Source: Alphaproteobacteria bacterium (lineage in GTDB: Bacteria > Pseudomonadota > Alphaproteobacteria > M2410). Taken from it: DNA of 8,193 nucleotides. Position numbers and translations under genes: made by a program. The stretch covers positions 1 to 8,193 of the forward strand of contig JAJFIN010000258.1 of assembly GCA_021774955.1 (NCBI GenBank), given 5' to 3'. Below, one piece after another: positions 1 to 6,272 of this stretch (position 1 is its first letter; every line of letters begins with the position of its first letter). Below the pieces are notes generated by a model that worked only from the letters and a program-made list of their open reading frames with translations, did not search any database and was not told the DNA's origin.

Positions 1-8
1 ATTGAATG

Positions 9-17
9 TGCTAGACT
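9..17 (+). promoter_or_regulatory. Possible extended -10 element for the copper operon
   Basis: The bases TGCTAGACT resemble an extended -10 box: TG, one base, then TAGACT, which matches 4 of 6 consensus positions. The -35 region and any MerR-type operator dyad would lie before base 1 and cannot be seen. A transcript start about seven bases downstream would leave a leader of only about ten bases and would cut into the ribosome binding site at 24-28. The call is therefore weak. CueR-activated promoters usually have a long spacer, which cannot be tested here. Confidence 0.2.
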
Positions 18-34
18 ATTCCTAGGGACAATTT

Positions 35-520
35 ATGACCGATTTTACCCTTTCTAATGAATTCGATATTGAAAACGAGCAACACTTGATCTTCCACGTG
101 CGAGGAATGACGTGTGCAGGCTGCGCTGGTCGAGCGGAAAAGGCATTAAAAGCCGTTTCCGGCGTCAAGGGCGCGACGATCAATTTGGCACTTGAAACAG
201 CTGATGTCGTGACACTGTCTGAGCCATCACCTGCTACCTTAAATAAAACTCTTGAGGCAGTGGGATTTACAACTGATCTGAATACCGATGAAGCGACAGG
301 CAGCTGCCATCTTCAAGACGAAGAATTAAATGCATTCCTCACCGATAGTAGGCGCGTTGGTCTGGCCGCTTTGCTCACGCTGCCGCTAATTGCACCAATG
401 GTCCTTGGTGAAAAATTTCATGTTCCTCCTCTCGTTCAACTCGGCCTGACTATCCCAATAGTATTTTGGTTCGGGTCTCAGTTTTTCCGTGGTGCTTGGC
501 TTTCAATAAAATCTGGATAG
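35..520 (+). CDS. copA: N-terminal fragment of copper ATPase: HMA domain plus two membrane helices
   Basis: This 161-residue product begins at an ATG preceded by AGGGA at 24-28 (six-base spacing). An in-frame TAG at 23-25 rules out an earlier start. Residues about 18-82 form a heavy-metal-associated domain with the GMTCAGC loop, whose Cys27 and Cys30 would bind Cu(I) as a CXXC pair. In intact CopA this domain senses or receives copper in the cytoplasm. Residues about 107-124 and 131-150 are hydrophobic and correspond to the two class-specific helices (MA and MB) that precede the ATPase core. Translation then ends at the amber codon, right after the FFRGAWLSIKSG segment. A membrane-anchored copper-binding protein of this size could be stable, but nothing in the sequence proves it is used. 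The plain reading is the front part of a broken copA gene. Confidence 0.75.
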   Translation: MTDFTLSNEFDIENEQHLIFHVRGMTCAGCAGRAEKALKAVSGVKGATINLALETADVVTLSEPSPATLNKTLEAVGFTTDLNTDEATGSCHLQDEELNAFLTDSRRVGLAALLTLPLIAPMVLGEKFHVPPLVQLGLTIPIVFWFGSQFFRGAWLSIKSG

Positions 521-521
521 G
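515..521 (+). promoter_or_regulatory. Possible restart ribosome binding site after the amber codon
   Basis: The bases GGATAGG overlap the stop codon (518-520). Their AGG ends five bases before the in-frame ATG at 527. Together with the six-base gap between stop and ATG, this would allow ribosomes that finish the first part to restart on the second. The match to a Shine-Dalgarno sequence is partial and could be chance, because the bases also encode the conserved protein segment. Confidence 0.25.
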
Positions 522-526
522 CAAAT

Positions 527-2251
527 ATGGATCTGTTGATCGCGATGGGAACAAGTGCTGCTTTCTTCTTAAGCCTCTCTCAAATCATACTGACACCCGC
601 CGGCCAACCGCCTGTCCTTTATTTCGAAGCCGCCGCTGCTATTGTCACCCTCGTGCTTATGGGTAAGTGGCTAGAAAACAGAGCCAAAAGAGGCACCACG
701 GAATCGATCCGTATGCTTATGGCATTAAAACCCGATATGGCTTGGGTTGATCGCAACGGCACGTTTGTGGAAGTCGCCTCACAGGAACTCATTATTGAGG
801 ATCGCTTGCTGGTCAAACCAGGAGAGCGAATTGCTGTCGACGGGACAATCCTGCGAGGTCAAACCGAGTTGGATCAATCTCACATTACCGGTGAAAGTTT
901 ACCGGTGTCGCGTGGTGTCGGAGATGATGTTTTTGGGGGCGCTATTAACGGCGCCGCCTCATTCGAGATGGAAGCTACAAAGCTTGCGCAAGACAGTCTC
1001 ATCAGTCGTGTCATCGCACTGGTCGAATCAGCTCAAAGCGGTAAGGCAAAAGTCCAGCGCTTGGTTGATCGTTTGAGTGCGATATTCGTGCCTACCGTTA
1101 TTGCTATTGCCATTATCACTTTCCTTGGATGGATTGTTGCCGGTTACCCCATTCAAACAGCTTTGATCACCTCTGTTTCGGTTTTGGTTATCGCCTGCCC
1201 TTGCGCATTGGGACTCGCAACGCCGACCGCGCTGGTGGCCGGCATGGGCGCCGCTGCTCGCTCAGGCATACTGATCCATGACATCGAGGCTTTAGAGGCG
1301 ACAGAAGCGATAGACACCATCGCCTTTGACAAAACCGGAACACTCACCCAAGGCAGACCCGATGTCATCGATCTTTGGGCACAGGATGGTGACGCACAAA
1401 ACCTGCTGCGTCTCTCTGCTGCTGTCCAGCAGGAAAGCGAACATCTCATAGCCCACACGATTTTAGATGCCGCAGAAGACAAGAACATCGCGCTTCCTGC
1501 CGCCACAGGTATCACGATCCAGGTGGGAGAAGGCGTCGTAGGCAATATCGAAGGCAAAAAAGTTGCCGTGGGCAACCAAGCCTTGATGGATCGGGTTGGA
1601 GCGAAAACGACTGGGGTAGATTTACCCAAAGCTCCCATGGCGGCAAGCAGCATCCGCGTCGCTGTCGACGAAACGATTATTGGCGCGCTCTTCATCGCCG
1701 ACAAAACCCGAGCCGAAACACCGCTTGCTCTCCAAGGATTGAAGCAACGGCACATTGAGACTGTCATGTTGACCGGTGATGCCGCTGCGGTTGCCGAAGC
1801 CATCGCCAGCAAAATCGGCATAGACCGTTATGAGGCCGAATTGAAACCGGATGATAAAGTAGCAACCATCCATACCTTGCAGGCACAAGGAAAAAAAGTA
1901 GCTATGGTCGGCGACGGTATCAACGATGCGCCAGCCCTTGCGGCGGCGGATCTCGGCATCGCTATGGGAACCGGCACCGACATCGCAATCGAAACAGCTG
2001 ACATCGCTCTCATGCGCCCCGATCCTAGGCTTGTTGCCGATGCATTATCGGTCAGCGAAGCGACTCGGCGCAAGATAAAGCAAAATCTCGTATGGGCGTT
2101 TCTTTATAACACGATCGCCTTGCCAGTAGCAGCACTGGGTTTCTTATCACCGATGATCGCCGCTGCGGCCATGGCCTTTAGTTCCGTCAGTGTCGTGACA
2201 AACTCTCTCATGCTACGGCGCTGGAAAGCTCAGGCGGGAAAGACTCAATGA
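527..2251 (+). CDS. copA: Catalytic core of CopA-type P1B-1 copper-exporting ATPase
   Basis: This 574-residue frame holds the whole ATP-driven pump core. In order it has helix M1 beginning at the NMDLLIAMG segment, a second helix near residues 30-48, the actuator-domain TGES loop at 121-124, the metal-binding CPC (224-226) in a helix, and the phosphorylated Asp268 in DKTGT. It continues with GEGVVG (334-339) in the nucleotide domain, TGD at 416-418 and GDGIND at 462-467. The last helices carry YN (527-528) and MAFSS (549-553). CPC together with YN and MxxSS is the signature of Cu(I) export from cytoplasm to periplasm. The usual HP dipeptide of the ATP pocket reads HL (306-307). The HMA domain and first two helices are encoded upstream, beyond an in-frame amber codon. 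The ATG at 527 is therefore a restart site or simply an internal methionine. The frame ends in a four-base overlap with the CueR-type gene, which suggests coupled translation. The identity as a copper ATPase is firm, but whether it is functional is uncertain. Confidence 0.85.
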   Translation: MDLLIAMGTSAAFFLSLSQIILTPAGQPPVLYFEAAAAIVTLVLMGKWLENRAKRGTTESIRMLMALKPDMAWVDRNGTFVEVASQELIIEDRLLVKPGERIAVDGTILRGQTELDQSHITGESLPVSRGVGDDVFGGAINGAASFEMEATKLAQDSLISRVIALVESAQSGKAKVQRLVDRLSAIFVPTVIAIAIITFLGWIVAGYPIQTALITSVSVLVIACPCALGLATPTALVAGMGAAARSGILIHDIEALEATEAIDTIAFDKTGTLTQGRPDVIDLWAQDGDAQNLLRLSAAVQQESEHLIAHTILDAAEDKNIALPAATGITIQVGEGVVGNIEGKKVAVGNQALMDRVGAKTTGVDLPKAPMAASSIRVAVDETIIGALFIADKTRAETPLALQGLKQRHIETVMLTGDAAAVAEAIASKIGIDRYEAELKPDDKVATIHTLQAQGKKVAMVGDGINDAPALAAADLGIAMGTGTDIAIETADIALMRPDPRLVADALSVSEATRRKIKQNLVWAFLYNTIALPVAALGFLSPMIAAAAMAFSSVSVVTNSLMLRRWKAQAGKTQ

Positions 2252-2640
2252 ATATTGGCATTGCGGCAAGAATTTCGATGCTACCGGCAAAAACAATCCG
2301 CTACTATGAGGATATCAACCTCGTCATTCCAGATCGATTAGACAACGGCTATCGCGATTATGCCGACACTCATATCCATAAACTTCAATTTGTGCGACGT
2401 TCGCGTAATCTCGGATTCTCCATTGACGAATGCCGCCTGCTTTTGTCGCTCTATGAGGACCAACACAGAACTAGTGCAGAAGTAAAAGAAATCGCAAGTG
2501 GTAAGCTTGCAGAAATAAATACCAAGATTGAAGAATTGGTTGGCCTCAAAGAAACATTATCGACACTGATAGATTCCTGCCACGGGGATGAACGTGCCGA
2601 TTGCCCGATCCTCAATGACTTAGCACAAGATCAACTCTAG
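2248..2640 (+). CDS. cueR: CueR-type MerR-family copper-responsive regulator
   Basis: This 130-residue protein has the normal CueR length. Its first ~70 residues form the MerR winged helix-turn-helix (IGIAARISMLPAKTIRYYED, then the NGYRDY wing). A long dimerisation helix follows at about 75-107, and then the metal loop CHGDERADCP, with Cys111 and Cys119 spaced C-X7-C as in CueR. Ser76, in RTSAEVK, matches the serine that in CueR marks preference for monovalent Cu(I), Ag(I) and Au(I). In the known family the dimer binds between the -35 and -10 boxes of copA-type promoters and, once metal-loaded, untwists the DNA to activate transcription. The start ATG (2248) overlaps the ATPase stop as ATGA, with GGGAAAGA just upstream, so the regulator is probably translated with the pump and controls its own operon. 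The expected target promoter lies mostly before base 1. C-terminal extra cysteines seen in some CueR proteins are absent. Confidence 0.9.
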   Translation: MNIGIAARISMLPAKTIRYYEDINLVIPDRLDNGYRDYADTHIHKLQFVRRSRNLGFSIDECRLLLSLYEDQHRTSAEVKEIASGKLAEINTKIEELVGLKETLSTLIDSCHGDERADCPILNDLAQDQL

Positions 2641-2663
2641 CCCGCTCACCATATTTTGATGTG

Positions 2664-2683
2664 ATCGATGCACGACTATCGAT
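2664..2683. repeat. Short inverted repeat in the spacer after cueR
   Basis: Two copies of the palindrome ATCGAT (2664-2669 and 2678-2683) are separated by eight bases. They could pair into a six-base stem with an eight-base loop. No run of T follows, so this is not a convincing intrinsic terminator. It could equally be a protein-binding site or chance. Confidence 0.25.
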
Positions 2684-2691
2684 ACGCAACC

Positions 2692-2717
2692 TTGACTTGC
2701 CCCCTAACCTCCATAAT
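2692..2717 (+). promoter_or_regulatory. Candidate promoter for the DUF2147 gene
   Basis: TTGACT at 2692-2697 matches five of six -35 positions, and CATAAT at 2712-2717 matches five of six -10 positions. The spacer between them is only 14 bases, clearly shorter than the usual 16-18, which weakens the call. A start near 2724 would give a leader of about 39 bases before the GTG at 2763. The spacer lacks the inverted GGAAGG-type half-site expected of a CueR target, so there is no visible reason to place this gene under copper control. Confidence 0.3.
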
Positions 2718-2762
2718 CGTAGCACCGCAAACTAACTTCAATTTGGCAATCGGAGACCGCTC

Positions 2763-3200
2763 GTGCACCGCGTATTCATCTCACTAATTTTCTGTTTCTT
2801 TTCAATCTCAACTATGGCTCAAGCAGAAAGCTTGGATGTTGCCGGTGTCTGGCTTACTCCAAAGAAAACATCCAAAGTCCAAATCAGTGATTGCGGTGAT
2901 GGTCACCCATGCGGAAAAATTGTCTGGATCGATCCTCAAACCGAAGGTTCCAAGACCGACAACAAAAATCCCGATGAAACGCTTCGCAATCAGCCATTGA
3001 TCGGCCTCACTATCCTTAAAGGATTTACTTGGAAGAAAAATCAATGGGGCGCAGGAAAAATCTATGATCCCAAAGACGGGCGGACCTATGGATCGAGGTT
3101 GCGCTTGAACGAAGACGGCACATTGCGCGTTAAAGGCTGCATTGGCCCCATTTGTAAAACCCAGACCTGGACGGCAAGCACGTTTAACGAAGCAAGCTGA
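2763..3200 (+). CDS. Secreted DUF2147 family protein
   Basis: The product has 145 residues and starts at GTG, with GGAG at 2752-2755 placed seven bases upstream. Residues 1-21 form a Sec signal peptide: His-Arg near the start, a hydrophobic stretch, and AQA just before residue 22. The mature part follows the DUF2147 pattern: GVWLTP (28-33), SDCGDGHPCGKIVWI (42-56), NPDETLRNQPLIGL (69-82), WGAGKIYDPKDGRTYGS (95-111), and a closing CIGPICKTQTW (126-136). The four mature cysteines (44, 50, 126, 131) lie in two close pairs and could form disulfides in the periplasm. The biochemical role of the family is not established. Some members are annotated as periplasmic or envelope-stress proteins, but nothing here fixes a function. 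The gene follows cueR by 122 bases with its own candidate promoter, so it is probably a separate transcript. Confidence 0.85.
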   Translation: MHRVFISLIFCFFSISTMAQAESLDVAGVWLTPKKTSKVQISDCGDGHPCGKIVWIDPQTEGSKTDNKNPDETLRNQPLIGLTILKGFTWKKNQWGAGKIYDPKDGRTYGSRLRLNEDGTLRVKGCIGPICKTQTWTASTFNEAS

Positions 3201-3222
3201 ACCTAATTCTACACTGCTGCAC

Positions 3223-4590
3223 CTAATCTGACTGATCTGTGGCGTGCATCCACGGTGCTTCTTTGATGTGCACGTCCCTTTGAGGGAAGGGAATTTCCAC
3301 TTTATGTTCTTGAAATTTGTCCCAAATAGCAAAGAGCACCTCGCTAGATACATTACTCACACCGTCTTCAGGGTCAGTAATCCAAAACCGCACTTCTAGA
3401 TCAACAGAGCTGTCGCCAAACCCCTTAAGAAGGCAGCGTGGCTCCGGCATTTTGAGCACTCGGTTGACAGACATGGCCGCTTCGACAATCAATTTCTGAG
3501 CCAAGCGGATATCAGCATTGTACGACACGCCAACGGTCCTTCGAACGCGCACAAATCGATCTGAAAAGGACCAGTTAGTAACCGTGTTGACGATAAAATC
3601 TTCATTGGGCACCAAATATTCATGGCCATCGCGCGTGACGACTGAAGTGTAGCGTGCTCCCAATGACTTAATCCGACCATAAGTCTCACCCACCTCGATC
3701 ACATCGCCAGGCTTAATGGATCGGTCCAACAAAAGAATAAGCCCGCTAACAAAGTTGCCAACGATTTTTTGCAGACCAAATCCAACACCGATACCAATGG
3801 CCCCACCAAAGACCGCAAGAACCGAAAGATCAATGCCAAGGCTCGTCAAACCGATAAACAGTGCCAAGGCAATAAGTGCAATTCGCACTACGTTGCCAAT
3901 AAGCAAGCGTACGGACGGTGTAAGTGATGGCAGCGTATCAATGCGCCTTTGCAAGAGGCGCGATAACAGAGAAGCGCCCCATACCAACACGATGACGAGC
4001 GTAATCGATTGAACAACAAACAGGATTGAAACGCGAGTCCCCGCGACCGTGATCGCAAAACCATCCAAAAATGCGAGTGTTGGGTCAAGCAATCCAGATA
4101 TGTTGAGCGCTGCAACGGACCAGGCAATCACAGCGACCGTACCCGCCCAAAACGGTTCTCCGATGACGCTCGATGCAAGCCGGATCACAACCCACGCTGC
4201 CAAGAGGTTCATAGCAATGGCGGCAAATGGCGTTGCTAATCCAACAAGCTCAAAGCCTATGCGCCCAAATCCAATCGCCATCAACCAAACAAGCGCAAAC
4301 AAAACCGGCGTGAGTGCCGCTCTCAGCTCATTCTCCGAGGCATTCCGCAACACGTACTTTTTGATCACATCTATCAGTCGGCTGCACCAGCCCCGCGTTG
4401 CCATCGCGAGAAAGAACCCTGCAGCAATAGCGGTAAGTTGTATCAGAGATTGCCAGGTTAAGAGGTCAGAGACGATCCAAGTTTGGATCTGACCAGCCCA
4501 CTCAAGTAGCATGTCGAGGGACAATTCTCCTTCGAATCCCGTTTCAACAAAAACTGAACCCTCACCTTGCTTTTCGGTGTCTCCTGCCAC
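3223..4590 (-). CDS. MscS-family small-conductance mechanosensitive channel
   Basis: This 455-residue inner-membrane protein has hydrophobic segments at about 48-64, 93-112, 116-140, 147-168, 188-210 and 228-250. They are followed by the Gly/Ala-rich pore helix at about 256-288 (GGAIGIGVGFGLQKIVGNF). The cytoplasmic beta domain follows with DRSIKPGDVIEVG, then YLVPNEDFIVNTVTNWS near 325-341, and the alpha-beta domain closes with IPFPQRDVHI (433-442). This layout is that of mid-sized MscS relatives with extra helices before the pore unit. Such channels open under membrane tension to release solutes during hypo-osmotic shock. The GTG start is favoured because GGGAGA (4595-4600) sits just upstream. 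The next Met (residue 27) has its nearest GGAG about 14 bases away. The gene begins 44 bases after the yejF stop on the same strand with no visible terminator, so it may be cotranscribed. The membership in the family is firm, but the specific subgroup is not resolved. Confidence 0.9.
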   Translation of the reverse strand: MAGDTEKQGEGSVFVETGFEGELSLDMLLEWAGQIQTWIVSDLLTWQSLIQLTAIAAGFFLAMATRGWCSRLIDVIKKYVLRNASENELRAALTPVLFALVWLMAIGFGRIGFELVGLATPFAAIAMNLLAAWVVIRLASSVIGEPFWAGTVAVIAWSVAALNISGLLDPTLAFLDGFAITVAGTRVSILFVVQSITLVIVLVWGASLLSRLLQRRIDTLPSLTPSVRLLIGNVVRIALIALALFIGLTSLGIDLSVLAVFGGAIGIGVGFGLQKIVGNFVSGLILLLDRSIKPGDVIEVGETYGRIKSLGARYTSVVTRDGHEYLVPNEDFIVNTVTNWSFSDRFVRVRRTVGVSYNADIRLAQKLIVEAAMSVNRVLKMPEPRCLLKGFGDSSVDLEVRFWITDPEDGVSNVSSEVLFAIWDKFQEHKVEIPFPQRDVHIKEAPWMHATDQSD

Positions 4591-4634
4591 GCTGTCTCCC
4601 TATCAAGACTCTGGTTGCAAGTACGATAAACTCA

Positions 4635-6272
4635 CTATGCTACAAGGTCTAGGGCAGCATCAATCAATGTACGGGTATACTCTGTCTGCGGATCGGTGAA
4701 AATTTGCTCCGTAGCACCGCGTTCCACTATGCAGCCGTCTTTCATGACCATAACTTCATCACAGAGAGCTCGGACAATTCTCAAATCATGACTAATAAAC
4801 ATATAGGTTACTTGGTGACGTTTCTGGATATCCAGCAATAAATCCACAATCTGGGTCTGCACTGTCATATCAAGCGCAGAGGTCGGTTCATCGAGCACCA
4901 CAAATTGCGGGTTCAAAACCATCGCGCGGGCAATAGCGATCCGTTGGCGTTGCCCACCTGAGAATTCATGTGGGAACTTTTCACTGGCTTCCCGCGATAA
5001 ACCTACCTCATCGATTATCCTATCCACCCTTACGCGACGGTCTAAAGCAGTAAGCCCTCCCGTGGTTATAATCGCGCTGTGGACCTTGAGGCCTTCCTCA
5101 ATGATTTGGCGTACAGAAAGACGCGGGTTCAAACTACTAAACGGGTCCTGAAAAACAATTTGCAAGTCTCGCCGAAGAGGTCGCAGGGCCCGCTCAGGAA
5201 GTATTGAAAGATCGCGACCTTTGTAGTTGATCGCACCTTCTGATTTCATCAACCGGAGCAGGGCCCGCCCCAATGTTGTTTTTCCGGATCCTGATTCTCC
5301 CACAACACCCAGGGTCCGGCCTTTACCGATCGACAGTGTGACGTCATCAACAGCTTTTACATGATCAACAGTTCGCCGTAATACACCTCGTCTAATCGGA
5401 AACCAAACTTTTAGACCTTCTGCATCAATGACCGGTGATCCATCAGGTATTGATTGCACCTCACGTTTTTTTGGTTCAGCGCTCAGTAATTTCTTCGTGT
5501 AGGAATTTTTCGGATGCTCAAATATCGCCCCAACGCCGCCAGACTCTACAATTCTGCCTTCGGTCATAACACAAACTCGGTCTGCAACTCGCCGAACGAT
5601 GCTGAGATCGTGTGTGATCAACAACAACGCCATACCGAACTCTTGCTGCAGCTCTTTGAGCAAAGATAAGATCTGCGCCTGCACGGTTACGTCTAGTGCT
5701 GTTGTCGGTTCATCAGCGATTAGAAGGTCTGGCTCATTGGCCAAGGCCAGGGCAATCATCACGCGCTGTCGTTGACCTCCCGAGAACTGATGGGGGTAGT
5801 CATCAATTCTTTCTGCGGCATTCTGAATGCCAACTTTCTCCAATAGAGACAACGCCCGCAAGCGCGCAACATCGCGCCTAATTCCTCGGTGAATTTCCAG
5901 TACTTCACCCACCTGTTTTCCCACTGTCTGTAGTGGGTTGAGCGAAGTTATCGGTTCTTGAAAGATCATCGATATTTTATTACCGCGGATCGATCTAAGT
6001 GTGTCTTCAGAACAGCTCATCAGCTCCGTTTTGTGCTCACCATCGAATAAGGCCACAGAGCCGCACGGATGAAACGCTGTCGGGTATGGAAGCAACCGAA
6101 GGACTGACAAGGCGGTAACTGATTTCCCCGATCCCGATTCTCCAACCAGCGCGAGTGTCTCACCACGGTCGATGGAAAATGAAACCTGGTCGACCACCGT
6201 TTGTGGTTCATCTTGAGTGTTGAAAGCCACCGAAAGACTTTCCACTTTCAACAATGGTCGGGACATCATCAC
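4635..6272 (-). CDS. yejF: Yej-type peptide ABC transporter, fused double ATP-binding subunit
   Basis: This 545-residue protein carries two complete ABC ATPase domains in one chain, as in YejF. The first has Walker A GESGSGKS (44-51), Q-loop Gln105, signature FSGGQ (163-167), Walker B LLIADEP (183-189) and switch His221. The second has GESGSGKT (325-332), Gln375, FSGGQ (437-441), VVLDEP (458-463) and His495. Every catalytic residue is present in both halves. Each half ends with the oligopeptide-transporter tail typical of this family (HPKNSYTKKLLSA, 253-265; DPQTEYTRTLIDA, 527-539). It would drive peptide import through YejB and YejE from the cytoplasmic face; in enterobacteria the system also takes up microcin C. 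The frame opens GTG-ATG-ATG after a GGAAGG-like site, and GTG overlaps the yejE stop as GTGA. Any of these three codons, each one residue apart, could be the real start. Dpp/Opp-type fused ATPases are the alternative, but the YejE and YejB neighbours settle the choice. Confidence 0.93.
   Translation of the reverse strand: MMMSRPLLKVESLSVAFNTQDEPQTVVDQVSFSIDRGETLALVGESGSGKSVTALSVLRLLPYPTAFHPCGSVALFDGEHKTELMSCSEDTLRSIRGNKISMIFQEPITSLNPLQTVGKQVGEVLEIHRGIRRDVARLRALSLLEKVGIQNAAERIDDYPHQFSGGQRQRVMIALALANEPDLLIADEPTTALDVTVQAQILSLLKELQQEFGMALLLITHDLSIVRRVADRVCVMTEGRIVESGGVGAIFEHPKNSYTKKLLSAEPKKREVQSIPDGSPVIDAEGLKVWFPIRRGVLRRTVDHVKAVDDVTLSIGKGRTLGVVGESGSGKTTLGRALLRLMKSEGAINYKGRDLSILPERALRPLRRDLQIVFQDPFSSLNPRLSVRQIIEEGLKVHSAIITTGGLTALDRRVRVDRIIDEVGLSREASEKFPHEFSGGQRQRIAIARAMVLNPQFVVLDEPTSALDMTVQTQIVDLLLDIQKRHQVTYMFISHDLRIVRALCDEVMVMKDGCIVERGATEQIFTDPQTEYTRTLIDAALDLVA

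Larger units (their letters stand above)
35..2251 (+). pseudogene. copA: Full-span CopA-type copper ATPase gene interrupted by an in-frame amber codon
   Basis: Read as one frame, this is a 738-codon P1B-1 copper-exporting ATPase of normal family length and order: HMA domain, two extra N-terminal helices, actuator domain, CPC helix, phosphorylation and nucleotide domains, and last two helices. Codon 162 (518-520) is TAG. The preceding residues (GAWLSIKSG) and the following ones (ANMDLLIAMG) are the continuous family sequence around the start of the third helix, with the stop occupying a single residue position. No bases are gained or lost, so this is a nonsense substitution, not a frameshift. 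A Ser TCG or Gln CAG codon would become TAG by one base change. TAG also ends cueR, the MscS-type gene and yejF in this window, so the codon is a real stop in this organism. Possible explanations are a recent pseudogene, a sequencing error, low-level readthrough, or production as two polypeptides. The two parts are described separately. Confidence 0.6.

Noticed and set aside
518..520. Genetic-code change in which TAG is a sense codon
   Set aside because: TAG is the natural stop of cueR (2638-2640), the MscS-type gene (3223-3225, minus strand) and yejF (4635-4637, minus strand), each at the expected family length.
943..1810. Non-standard TGDA in place of TGDN (near 1772-1783) as a further inactivating lesion
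   Set aside because: The residue after TGD varies among P1B ATPases as far as I recall, so it is not good evidence for damage.
1153..1821. 222-codon open frame on the minus strand inside the ATPase gene
   Set aside because: It lies antisense to a strongly conserved coding region, has no recognisable domain and is low-complexity rich in Ser and Ala. It is a shadow of the real frame.
2664..2683. Intrinsic terminator after cueR
   Set aside because: The stem is only six A/T-rich base pairs with an eight-base loop, and no T-run follows.
2691..2720. CueR operator before the DUF2147 gene
   Set aside because: The left part, TTGACTTGCC, is similar to a CueR-type half-site, but no inverted partner follows, and the -35/-10 spacing is 14 bases where MerR-type promoters have about 19.
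2808..3353. 181-codon open frame on the minus strand across the DUF2147 gene and the end of the channel gene
   Set aside because: It overlaps two genes with clear family matches in other frames and shows no domain of its own.
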